Shown here in pieces: positions 17,732 through 25,861 of a stretch of DNA of 64,000 bases (position 1 is the first letter of the stretch; every line of letters begins with the position of its first letter). The stretch covers positions 46,003 to 110,002 of the forward strand of contig CAMLLO010000015.1 in NCBI GenBank assembly GCA_946480915.1, in the 5' to 3' direction. Origin of the DNA: an uncultured Sphingobacteriaceae bacterium (GTDB lineage Bacteria > Bacteroidota > Bacteroidia > Sphingobacteriales > Sphingobacteriaceae). Both the position numbers and the translations under genes were made by a program. The notes under the pieces are model-generated. The model had not been told where the DNA came from, did no database searches, and was given only the letters and a program-made list of their open reading frames with translations.

Positions 17732-19348
17732 TCACCGTTGAATCCTTTTTGTTACAAAACTCCAGATCAGAAAACCAAAAAATAATGCGCTTAGATAACT
17801 AGCGGCAATTGCAATGTAGTCGCCATGTTTAGTGTAATAGGTTAGCTCATCGTTCAAATTGATATCCTCTTTTAAGGCTGTAGCATGCCACCACTTGCTG
17901 CGTTTAGTGATATCTCCACGTTGATTGATAAAGCCGGAAATTCCAGTATTCGCTGAACGTGCAACCCAACGCCTTGTCTCTATCGCACGCAATTTAGCAT
18001 AAAGCATGTGCTGATCTTTTCCAGATGTATTACCCCACCATGCGTCATTAGTTACAATTGCGATAAATTGCGCACCTTTACTTACATAATCAGACACATA
18101 TTCTCCCCATATAGACTCATAACAAATAACGGGGGCTGCGCCAATACCACTTTGAGAATAAAAAACCGTAGGCTCCTTCTGACTACCGTAGCCGCCTGTT
18201 GTGCCTCCGAAGGCTGCAAAAACTGGCTTCATAAAAGATAAAGCCGATGAAAAAGGCGTCTGCTCTACACCCGGAACGAGTTTCGATTTATGGTAAAACT
18301 GTACCCTGGCAGAGCTTTCTATTTGAACGGCAGCATTAAAGCTGTCGTAATATTTCATACTCGGAGCATAATACCTGGCAGTTTTCGTCACTGCGGAATC
18401 ATACATTAAATAACTTGAAATTCCGGACAGCACATTACCATTAGGATACTTTTTCAGAAAGTTTTGCACTTGCAAAAAGTTGCTGTTTGTGTGGATGGAA
18501 GCCTCGTCGGTATCTTCGGGGATGGCAGTTTCCGGCCAGATAAAATATTCAGTATTCACCTGGGCTACTGAATCAGACAAGCGAATTAATTGTTGTACTT
18601 GAGCTGAAGATGGCAAACCACCAAATTTTAGGTAAGGATCTACATTGGGCTGCACCACTACAATATTAGAAGGATTTTCGGCCTCCTTGTAATTTGTATA
18701 AAGAGTTATTGAATAAAGTATCGGAATAACAATTACTATCGCAAAACTCCATCCGAAATTCTTTCTATCTGCTGTCTTCTTCTTGAAAGCCAGATAATAT
18801 TCGAAGCCTAGAATATTCGCGATCCAAACCCACAAACTTCCGCCATAAACGCCTGTAAATTCATACCACTGAACTATTTGATGAAAATTCGAAAAACCAT
18901 TCCCGATATTCATCCATGGAAATGCCAGATCCCAGGTTTGATGAAGATATTCGTATCCCAACCAAAAGCAAACCAGTCCCATGTAGCTGGTCATTTTACC
19001 GGATACCAGGCGTAAGCGATAGTACAACCAAAAACAGACGGCCATTAAAAGGGCAGCTAGTCCAAAAGGGATTAGAGACACAAGTAAGGCAAGCCATACG
19101 GGCATCACTGCATTCAGGGAGTTAAACACCCAGTAAATGCATGAGGTATTCCAAACGGTGAAAGCGAAAAGAGACAGATAAAAGACTTTTTTACCTTTAC
19201 CTTTTAAATCAGATGATAAAATGTTCTCTGTAGCAAGCAGCAATGGAATAAACGCTATCAAGAGCAGAATTGATGTATAAGGCATTGGCGGCCAGGCCAA
19301 CCATGCGATAAAAGCCGTAGCTAATCCTAAAGTATAATTATTGCGCAC
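17732..19348 (-). CDS. lnt: Apolipoprotein N-acyltransferase
   Basis: This 538-aa inner-membrane enzyme adds the third acyl chain to lipoproteins. It has about six N-terminal membrane helices, then a nitrilase-type domain from ~225 with the catalytic triad E273 (IWPETAIPED), K354 (YHKSKLVPG) and C409 (PVICYESIWG). A last membrane helix follows (~512-530). The start is GTG, one base after the stop of the PH/SHOCT gene, so the two genes are probably coupled. Confidence 0.95.
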   Translation of the reverse strand: MRNNYTLGLATAFIAWLAWPPMPYTSILLLIAFIPLLLATENILSSDLKGKGKKVFYLSLFAFTVWNTSCIYWVFNSLNAVMPVWLALLVSLIPFGLAALLMAVCFWLYYRLRLVSGKMTSYMGLVCFWLGYEYLHQTWDLAFPWMNIGNGFSNFHQIVQWYEFTGVYGGSLWVWIANILGFEYYLAFKKKTADRKNFGWSFAIVIVIPILYSITLYTNYKEAENPSNIVVVQPNVDPYLKFGGLPSSAQVQQLIRLSDSVAQVNTEYFIWPETAIPEDTDEASIHTNSNFLQVQNFLKKYPNGNVLSGISSYLMYDSAVTKTARYYAPSMKYYDSFNAAVQIESSARVQFYHKSKLVPGVEQTPFSSALSFMKPVFAAFGGTTGGYGSQKEPTVFYSQSGIGAAPVICYESIWGEYVSDYVSKGAQFIAIVTNDAWWGNTSGKDQHMLYAKLRAIETRRWVARSANTGISGFINQRGDITKRSKWWHATALKEDINLNDELTYYTKHGDYIAIAASYLSALFFGFLIWSFVTKRIQR

Positions 19349-19349
19349 G

Positions 19350-20009
19350 TTATAGCTGCGATAAGATATCGGCTTTTTTAGCTTCGTATTCTTCCTGCGT
19401 AATGAGTTGCTTTTCGTATAAACCTCGTAATTTTTGAAGCTTTTGCGTGATCTCGTCCTCTAAAGATTTCACTATCTCAGGAACCGGCACACTCGGAGCA
19501 GCAGGCACTACAGGAGCATCATAACTCTTGGGAATATTTTCTTCTATAACGGGCTTTGATTCCGTTTCAGGTAAAGGTCTTAGCGCCTTTTCTTTCTCTA
19601 AAGCACGTTGCCTTTCCAATTCTCTGTCGCGTTCCAATTGCTGATTGCAGAATTGAAAAAGTTTTCTGGCCTGAACTTTTGGAATGTAGTCTATCGTAAG
19701 GTTTTCGCCCGTTAAAGGCACCGCTGTAAACTTCGCCCCGAAAAATTCCTCTTTAAAAGACACTTCTTTTATGTCCTTCCAGCTATATATTTCGAAATTT
19801 GTTGTTAATCCAAGATTTCCAGGCTTGCAAAAGATAAGGCGCTTATCTGTCACCACGATAGAATCAGGAATAAGAGTTACAGCCGGTTTTTTCTGAACGG
19901 CAAGATAAACTACCTGTTCTCCGGGTGTAAGCATATCTTCAATTTTCCCTAAAACTTTCTCCGCGGTTTTAGGATCTTGTTCGTCGTTTATAAAGGGTTC
20001 GATGCGCAT
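19350..20009 (-). CDS. Bacterial PH domain protein with SHOCT tail
   Basis: The 219-aa protein has a PH-like domain (~25-120, VVYLAVQKKPAVTLIPDSIV and VTDKRLIFCKPGNLG) and a Glu/Arg-rich helix (LERDRELERQRALEKEK). A proline-rich linker leads to a C-terminal SHOCT motif (KLRGLYEKQLITQEEYEAKK). No signal peptide or membrane helix is present. PH/SHOCT proteins have no agreed function; SHOCT tails are thought to mediate oligomerisation. It may be co-transcribed with lnt. Confidence 0.8.
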   Translation of the reverse strand: MRIEPFINDEQDPKTAEKVLGKIEDMLTPGEQVVYLAVQKKPAVTLIPDSIVVTDKRLIFCKPGNLGLTTNFEIYSWKDIKEVSFKEEFFGAKFTAVPLTGENLTIDYIPKVQARKLFQFCNQQLERDRELERQRALEKEKALRPLPETESKPVIEENIPKSYDAPVVPAAPSVPVPEIVKSLEDEITQKLQKLRGLYEKQLITQEEYEAKKADILSQL

Positions 20010-20127
20010 GTTTTAAATGGGAATTCAAAAGTCAAAATTAAAAATTCAAAATTCAGAAAGCATAGAGACAAAAGTTAAAAGTAAAAATTAAAAAAGAAAT
20101 TTGCTCAACTTAAATACGCAAGGAAAT

Positions 20128-20847
20128 TCATTCATTTATTCTGTCCTTCATTTTATCCTTCTTCTTCTCACTCTTTTCCCTACCCGCAACGCAGAGGACA
20201 AACTCTCCTTTTACGGTATGTGTGTCAAAATAAATTTTTATCTCTGTTAAGGTTCCTCTTACTGTTTCTTCAAACATTTTTGTTAGCTCTCTGGATACAG
20301 ATGCCTGTCGATCTTCGCCGAATACAAAGGCAAGCTCTTCAAGCGTTTTTAATATCCGATGTGGCGATTCATAGAAAATCATGGTACGTTCTTCTTCAGC
20401 TAACTCTTTTAAGCGTGTTTGCCGGCCCTTCTTTACAGGAAGAAACCCTTCAAACGTAAACCTGTCGTTGGGCAAGCCCGAATTCACCAAAGCAGGGACA
20501 AAGGCCGTCGCTCCGGGCAGACATTCTATCTCGAGGTCGTTTTTTAGAACCTCTCTGACTAGAAAGAAGCCAGGATCAGAAATCGCCGGCGTTCCGGCAT
20601 CGGATATCAGGGCGACATTTTTACCTTCTTTTAAAAAACGCACAATCTCGCTGCTTGCTTTATGCTCGTTATGCTGATGATGAGCGAAGACCTTTTTATC
20701 AATCTCAAAATGCTTAAGCAAAGGTCCACTTGTGCGAGTATCTTCTGCCAGGATAATATCGGCTTCTTTTAAAATTCTGATGGCTCTTAAAGTAATATCT
20801 TCAAGGTTGCCTATGGGTGTTGGTACGAGATAGAGTTTGCCGGTCAT
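20128..20847 (-). CDS. rsmI: 16S rRNA (cytidine-1402-2'-O)-methyltransferase RsmI
   Basis: This 239-aa SAM-dependent enzyme 2'-O-methylates C1402 of 16S rRNA. Family signatures are LYLVPTPIGNLEDIT at the start, AEDTRTSGPLL, LISDAGTPAISDPG and FYESPHRI. The length is slightly short for the family and the tail is very Lys-rich (KSEKKKDKMK). It follows the DUF1016 remnant by nine bases and is likely on the same transcript. Confidence 0.95.
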   Translation of the reverse strand: MTGKLYLVPTPIGNLEDITLRAIRILKEADIILAEDTRTSGPLLKHFEIDKKVFAHHQHNEHKASSEIVRFLKEGKNVALISDAGTPAISDPGFFLVREVLKNDLEIECLPGATAFVPALVNSGLPNDRFTFEGFLPVKKGRQTRLKELAEEERTMIFYESPHRILKTLEELAFVFGEDRQASVSRELTKMFEETVRGTLTEIKIYFDTHTVKGEFVLCVAGREKSEKKKDKMKDRINE

Positions 20848-20856
20848 TGTATACTT

Positions 20857-21381
20857 TTAATTTGATTTAAGTTCCTGTTCCAGTTCTTCAATTTGCGGCA
20901 AGGAAGACTTTAATTCATCAGGAATCGCTTTAACCCTACTTACAGCTGATGATAGAAATGCTTCGCCATGCAAATGTGCAACTGGTTGTTGCATATTTAC
21001 ATTAACATGTTGATTAATGCTTTCTAAAAGTGCAACAACTTGTTGCACTTTCGAAACCTCATTTTTATAAGCCGGCTCGAGTTCATTAATTTTGCACAAT
21101 ACATTGTAGGGATATGAACTGGCAAAGCTTCGCATATATTTAAGATTCCTTGTAGAAAACCCTTTGATCTGAGGAAATCCTTTTCGAAGATCGGCAGAAA
21201 GGCGCTCGATGATTTTGGCTCCCCAACCTTCATTTTGCTGATTTTCAAGAATAAAGTTGCCTAACTGCCAATACAATAGCAACATTTGGCTGTTAGCAGC
21301 AATGACTGTTTTTAACTGAGCTTGCTGAATTTTAAGTTTAACTTCAGTTAAAAGCTTGAAATAATTACCCTTCTCAACCAT
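20857..21381 (-). CDS. DUF1016 (YhcG-like) protein lacking its nuclease domain
   Basis: Residues 1-115 match the DUF1016 N-terminal domain (LLLYWQLGNFILENQ, GWGAKIIERLSADL, GFSTRNLKYMRSFA). Full YhcG-family proteins continue into a PDDEXK nuclease and reach roughly 340-380 aa. Here the sequence goes from a Val/Gln-rich spacer directly to a tail (IPDELKSSLPQIEELEQEL) that looks like the usual C-terminus of full-length members. This suggests an in-frame internal loss of the nuclease core, leaving 174 aa. It is probably not a nuclease; it may be decaying or act as a binding fragment. Confidence 0.75.
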   Translation of the reverse strand: MVEKGNYFKLLTEVKLKIQQAQLKTVIAANSQMLLLYWQLGNFILENQQNEGWGAKIIERLSADLRKGFPQIKGFSTRNLKYMRSFASSYPYNVLCKINELEPAYKNEVSKVQQVVALLESINQHVNVNMQQPVAHLHGEAFLSSAVSRVKAIPDELKSSLPQIEELEQELKSN

Positions 21382-21404
21382 ACTATTTTTTAATGATATA
21401 AAAA

Positions 21405-21917
21405 CTAGGGAATATTAAGCTTTTTTTCCAGACAAAAAAATGGCAAATCGCGACCTGCAAAATAGATTTCTCCCCTTTTAATGTACCCTCTTTTTTCATA
21501 AAAATTGATCGCTCTAAGATTTCCGCTATACGCGTCAAGTCGAATAGAAGTGAAGCCATTTTTTAAACCATAATTTTCTGCAAAGTCCATCAAACTTCTG
21601 GCAAATCCATTATTTTGATGTGACGGCGCAATCGCCAGGCGATGAATAATGAGTACCAAGCCGATGTCTTCCCATTTTACAGATTTATATTCCGGCTCCT
21701 GATCTGTATTTATTGAAATTACACCCACGCATGTTTTTTCATTTTCATCATATAATCCATAGCTATGCCCCCGTAAAATATCACTTGAGATCACTTCTAT
21801 ATTAGGATAACTTTGATTCCATTGAAAAATGCCTTCTTTTTCCATGGCGAGTTTACAGTTTTGAAAAATTTCAAAGATTGCTTGACGATAATTGGTCGTA
21901 GCTTGTTGAATAATCAT
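21405..21917 (-). CDS. GNAT family N-acetyltransferase
   Basis: A 170-aa GNAT protein. The acetyl-CoA-binding motif A is recognisable as LVLIIHRLAIAPSHQNNGFA (about 86-105), and motif B as AINFYEKRGYIKRGE near the end. The substrate cannot be predicted. It lies between the DUF1016 remnant and the broken methyltransferase, all on the minus strand; this run has the look of accessory genes between the core genes rsmI and serS. Confidence 0.88.
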   Translation of the reverse strand: MIIQQATTNYRQAIFEIFQNCKLAMEKEGIFQWNQSYPNIEVISSDILRGHSYGLYDENEKTCVGVISINTDQEPEYKSVKWEDIGLVLIIHRLAIAPSHQNNGFARSLMDFAENYGLKNGFTSIRLDAYSGNLRAINFYEKRGYIKRGEIYFAGRDLPFFCLEKKLNIP

Positions 21918-21931
21918 ATATAGTAGGGAAA

Positions 21932-22734
21932 CTACTTACTAAATACTATAAATAAATAATCTCCTAGGCTATTCTCATACTTCTTCTTTATACTTAGGAA
22001 TTTTCCAATACTCAAATCCTTTTGAAGTTGCTCAAGGCCGAACGTGATCTCCGCTTCATTCGCTAACATTGCAAAAGACGAAATCCCACTTCGAACTCTC
22101 GAGTCGAAATATATTTCGGGTTTGTGTTTTCCTGAGTACAAAAACAAATCGTTTAAATTTCTCTCAATAAAATATTTTTCTGATCCAACTAAGCGGAAGC
22201 CTGTATTAACGGCCGCATCTTCTAATGTGCGTAATGAGGGCATTTTATCTATAGAAGCACATAACATTTTAGGGAAATAATGATTAAGCCAATACCTCCC
22301 CATTTGTTCCGGTGTAGATGTAAAAAACACAAGTTTGCTGCCTTTCTTTAAAACTCGAGATAACTCGTTAAAAGACTTTTCAATATTATCCCAATGATGA
22401 ACTGTAAGAATTGCTATAGCCGCATCAAACGTCTGATCACCCATCGGAATCTTTTCTGCAGATCCTTGCAGCCACTTAACCTTATTACTTTTTAAACATG
22501 CTTGTTCAAGCATTTTAGTTGAAGGGTCAATTCCCCACAAGGATAAACCCTTCTCAGAAAACTTGACAGTGTAATTCTGGTTCCACAACCGATATCGAGA
22601 TAATTTTTACTCAGATTTGCCGAAAGAAGATCTAAGAGCCTTTCTATAATATATGTATCACCTTGCCTCGTGAAGTTATACTCACATGCGATTTTGTCAT
22701 AAATTGGCATATACGCAGTTTTATTGTTGATCAT
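21932..22734 (-). pseudogene. Frameshifted class I SAM-dependent methyltransferase
   Basis: The N-terminal part is in one frame (start ATG at 22734; YDKIACEYNFTRQGD through YLDIGCGT). The remainder is in another frame (NYTVKFSEKGLSLWGIDPS, AAIAILTVHHW, then the rest of a methyltransferase to 21932). The switch falls at about 22577-22581, inside motif I, and fits loss of one base from a GCGTG-N sequence. Either the gene is recently inactivated or there is a sequencing error. The intact protein would be ~265 aa with a Methyltransf_11-type fold. Substrate unknown. Confidence 0.85.
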
Positions 22735-22771
22735 ATCTATAAAGTTAAGTAAGCTAATTCCCAAAAAATCT

Positions 22772-22798
22772 CACAACTCATAACCCACAACTCATAAC
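22772..22798 (+). repeat. Two tandem copies of a 13-bp unit
   Basis: CACAACTCATAAC occurs at 22772-22784 and again at 22786-22798, followed by a partial copy (TCAT). It lies between the methyltransferase pseudogene and serS. It could be a regulatory repeat or simple slippage. Confidence 0.6.
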
Positions 22799-22804
22799 TC
22801 ATCT

Positions 22805-22812
22805 TATCTTTG
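22805..22812 (+). promoter_or_regulatory. Candidate -7 element of serS promoter
   Basis: TATCTTTG matches the Bacteroidota TAnnTTTG consensus and ends 17 bases before the serS ATG, implying a very short 5' leader. No convincing -33 TTG is seen. Confidence 0.5.
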
Positions 22813-22829
22813 TCGAAATTTTTCAAAAG

Positions 22830-24101
22830 ATGCTGCAAGTTAATTATATCCGTGAAAACAGGGAAAAGGTTTTAGAGCGACTAGCGTTAAAGAATTTTAA
22901 ACAACCTGAGCTGGTAGATGAAATTATCGGATTAGATGAGGAACGCCGTAAAACACAGGTTCAACTGGATAACGTATCTGCCCAGTCTAACTCCATTGCC
23001 AAGCAAATTGGAGATTTAATGCGCCAGGGCGAGAAGCAAAAAGCTGAAAGCTTGAAAGCTGAAAGTCCCATTTTAAAAGAAAAAGCAAAGGGTTTTGGCG
23101 ACAGGCTTGCCGCAATTGAAGAAGAATTACAAAACAAAATAGTTATTCTGCCCAATCTCCCTCACTCGTCAGTACCTAAAGGAAGCATGCCGGAAGAAAA
23201 CGAGACAATTTTTGAGCATGGTGAAAAACCAACACTTTCAGAAAATGCATTACCCCATTGGGAACTGGCGGCCAAATACGATATCATAGATTTTGAACTC
23301 GGAAATAAAATTGCCGGAGCCGGATTTCCTGTTTATAAAGGAAAAGGGGCCAAACTTCAGCGAGCATTAATCAACTTTTTTCTGGATAACGCCGAGACCG
23401 AAGGCTATCGCGAAATGCAGCCCCCGATAGTTGTGAATGAAGCCTCTGGCTTTGGAACCGGTCAGCTTCCTGACAAAGAAGGACAAATGTATCATGTCGG
23501 CGTTGATAATCTTTATCTTATTCCAACCGCCGAAGTTCCGATAACAAATTTATACAGAGACGTGATCGTAAAGGAAGAGGAACTCCCGATAAAAAACTGT
23601 GCCTATACCCCTTGCTTCCGCCGCGAAGCCGGATCTTACGGCGCTCATGTACGTGGATTAAACCGCCTGCATCAATTTGATAAGGTGGAAATTGTACAGG
23701 TCGCTCACCCCGACAACTCTTACGACATATTAGAAGGAATGAGCAAATATGTGCAGTCCTTATTACAAAAACTTGAGCTCCCTTACCGCGTTCTTCGTCT
23801 CTGCGGCGGCGATATGAGTTTTGCATCGGCACTAACTTACGATATGGAAACCTGGTGCGCAGCACAAGGGCGCTGGTTAGAGGTATCATCGGTATCTAAC
23901 TTCGAAACATTCCAAAGTAATCGCTTAAAACTTCGTTTTAAAGGCAAAGAAGGGAAGCCACAACTGGCACATACACTAAACGGAAGCGCCCTGGCTCTAC
24001 CGCGAATTGTTGCAACCTTATTAGAGAATAATCAAACCGACAAAGGAATAAAGATCCCTGCAGCTTTGGTTCCGTATACAAAGTTTGAATGGATTGATTA
24101 G
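22830..24101 (+). CDS. serS: Seryl-tRNA synthetase
   Basis: This 423-aa class II synthetase charges tRNA-Ser (and the selenocysteine tRNA where present). The N-terminal ~100 residues form the long antiparallel coiled-coil arm. The core has TAEVPITN, motif 2 (CFRREAGSYGAHVRGLNRLH) and motif 3 (HTLNGSALALPRIVATLLEN). Length is normal. It is monocistronic, with the repeat and -7 element above in front. Confidence 0.97.
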   Translation: MLQVNYIRENREKVLERLALKNFKQPELVDEIIGLDEERRKTQVQLDNVSAQSNSIAKQIGDLMRQGEKQKAESLKAESPILKEKAKGFGDRLAAIEEELQNKIVILPNLPHSSVPKGSMPEENETIFEHGEKPTLSENALPHWELAAKYDIIDFELGNKIAGAGFPVYKGKGAKLQRALINFFLDNAETEGYREMQPPIVVNEASGFGTGQLPDKEGQMYHVGVDNLYLIPTAEVPITNLYRDVIVKEEELPIKNCAYTPCFRREAGSYGAHVRGLNRLHQFDKVEIVQVAHPDNSYDILEGMSKYVQSLLQKLELPYRVLRLCGGDMSFASALTYDMETWCAAQGRWLEVSSVSNFETFQSNRLKLRFKGKEGKPQLAHTLNGSALALPRIVATLLENNQTDKGIKIPAALVPYTKFEWID

Positions 24102-24280
24102 CGAATCATCACGCCATCAAAACAATTATGTGAATGTAGCGGTTATAGAATCATTAGTAAATACACCAATGTGAGATATTATGCGCATTTGGACTAATTA
24201 GAAAGTCTTTCTAGTAAATCCAAAGATCTGAAATAAGTGGTTTAGCTCCATTTACTAATTTGTCGAACAAGATTTAATAT

Positions 24281-24664
24281 ATGCCTAAACGGATACTTAT
24301 TTTTGATGATGATGTAGATATCCTCTCTATTTGCACTTATATACTCGAAGAGCAAGGATGGGAAGTACATACTTCGCCACACTGCAACAATATAGATACA
24401 AGAGTTAGAGCTATTAAACCCGATGTAATTTTAATGGACAACTGGATTCCGGATACCGGAGGAGTTGTTGCCACACAAACATTAAAAAGTCAGGCGGATC
24501 TGAAGGATATCCCCGTTATTTATTTCTCCGCAAACAACGATATTCAAACCCTGGCCAAGCAGGCAGGTGCTGACACTTATCTCGAAAAGCCATTCGATTT
24601 AAATGAACTAGAAATTGTTATCAACAGAATGGCCGAAAACCGACCCAAACTCGGCTTAGCTTAA
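24281..24664 (+). CDS. Single-domain response regulator
   Basis: A 127-aa receiver without output domain: DDD at 9-11, phosphoacceptor D53 in VILMDNWIPDTGG, S83 and K103 in LEKPFD. All catalytic residues are intact. It stands alone and converges with recO, overlapping its 3' end by nine bases. Its kinase is not adjacent. It is similar in size and style to the receivers at 954 and 35711. Confidence 0.93.
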   Translation: MPKRILIFDDDVDILSICTYILEEQGWEVHTSPHCNNIDTRVRAIKPDVILMDNWIPDTGGVVATQTLKSQADLKDIPVIYFSANNDIQTLAKQAGADTYLEKPFDLNELEIVINRMAENRPKLGLA

Positions 24665-25381
24665 AACTTCTTCCAGAATAAGGTGTGATTTTACATCTCC
24701 AAAGTTTTCTATATGAAGTGCATAATAGTGCAGCACTTTGGACAATAAAATTTTTCTATTCTGAGATTTGATGTTCAAAAAGCAAAGATTTTCAAAAGTA
24801 CACCCGATAAGATTAATAAAATCTTCAGTTAAGTCTTCTTCGATGAAAAATTGATGGAGCGGTTGATCCCGAGTATATCTTCCTTCTTTTAAATCAAAAA
24901 ACTTCGCCTCTTTTTCTAAAGTCCTGTCGGGATAAAAGCCAAGATACTTGGTAAGCCTCAATAAAAAAAAAAGATGAAAGTTGGCCAGCCCTTCCTCTGT
25001 TCTATCCAAAAGCTCTATAGCGTTGAAAATATAATTAAACAAGGGTTCATCTTCATAATGCTGCTTTAGCGACTTGTATAAAACTTCGTTAATGAACAAA
25101 GCCAGAGAACTTTTTATCGTATCATAAGGGATGCTTTGCAAAACTGGTTGGTTTCTAAGCTCAGAAATCCGTTGAAGATTGCCAGTTGGTTTATGATATA
25201 CCACCATCTCTAAAAGATGCAGCGGTTGGAGCATGTTCGATTTAATTTTGGATTTAGTTTTTTTTACTCCATTAATCAGGTACGACTGCAATCCGAATTT
25301 GTCGGTAAAAATCTGAGCCACCACACTGCTTTCAGAATAATCTGTTGTCTTAATAACAATACCTCGTATTTTATGAAGCAT
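24656..25381 (-). CDS. recO: DNA repair protein RecO
   Basis: This 241-aa protein helps RecR load RecA in gap repair. The N-terminal OB fold is typical (HKIRGIVIKTTDYSESS, then KFGLQSYLINGVKKTKSK), followed by a helical domain. The Cys4 zinc site of many RecO proteins is absent. I chose the ATG at 25381; the upstream start at 25417 adds a Phe-rich stretch not seen in the family. The start overlaps the end of dgkA by 11 bases. Confidence 0.92.
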   Translation of the reverse strand: MLHKIRGIVIKTTDYSESSVVAQIFTDKFGLQSYLINGVKKTKSKIKSNMLQPLHLLEMVVYHKPTGNLQRISELRNQPVLQSIPYDTIKSSLALFINEVLYKSLKQHYEDEPLFNYIFNAIELLDRTEEGLANFHLFFLLRLTKYLGFYPDRTLEKEAKFFDLKEGRYTRDQPLHQFFIEEDLTEDFINLIGCTFENLCFLNIKSQNRKILLSKVLHYYALHIENFGDVKSHLILEEVLS

Positions 25382-25730
25382 ACAAGAGAATTTTTGGAAG
25401 AAAAATACAAATGCCAATTATTGCCGACAGCACAGCGGTAAGCAAGACTGCGGCCGAAGACAGATCTTTCACAATACCTGCCTTACGATTATATTCTGGC
25501 GAGACCAAGTCGACCAGTACTTCAAGTGCAGTATTAAAAAGCTCGGCTACTATCACCAATAATATCGCCGCCGAAATCCACAGCCACTCCATTAGGCTCA
25601 AACCAATAAAACATCCTAAAGCAATCGCTGCTAGCGCAGAAAAACTATGGACCTTAAAATTTATCTGCGTCGCAAATGCATAATTCACTCCCTGCCATGC
25701 ATAAATAAATCCTTTAAAAAACTTTTTCAT
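25371..25730 (-). CDS. dgkA: Diacylglycerol/undecaprenol kinase family protein
   Basis: A 119-aa membrane kinase with three transmembrane helices. The catalytic signature is AELFNTALEVLVDL (about 62-75) with KDLSSAAVLL following the amphipathic segment. Family members phosphorylate diacylglycerol or, in most non-enteric bacteria, undecaprenol to feed the cell-wall carrier pool. It precedes recO with overlapping ends, as an operon. Confidence 0.92.
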   Translation of the reverse strand: MKKFFKGFIYAWQGVNYAFATQINFKVHSFSALAAIALGCFIGLSLMEWLWISAAILLVIVAELFNTALEVLVDLVSPEYNRKAGIVKDLSSAAVLLTAVLSAIIGICIFLPKILLYAS

Positions 25731-25822
25731 TTTATGCTTCCGTTAAGGGCAAATCCCTTGCCAGGGATTAAACAAATCTCAACAACTATGGATAGTACGC
25801 CCACCAAATTAAGTAATTTTTG

Positions 25823-25830
25823 TAGTTTTG
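25823..25830 (+). promoter_or_regulatory. Candidate -7 element for the MMPL exporter
   Basis: TAGTTTTG matches TAnnTTTG, 31 bases before the ATG at 25862. No clear -33 element. Confidence 0.35.
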
Positions 25831-25861
25831 CCCCAAATTTCAGTCGTTGAGTTAATAATAT

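Noticed and set aside
20010..20127. A-rich repeats (AAAATTCAAAA-like) upstream of the PH/SHOCT gene
   Set aside because: Simple AT-rich spacer sequence between genes; no regular unit or symmetry.
24102..24280. Gap after serS checked for a tRNA or small RNA
   Set aside because: No cloverleaf, hairpin with T run or other clear structure seen by eye.
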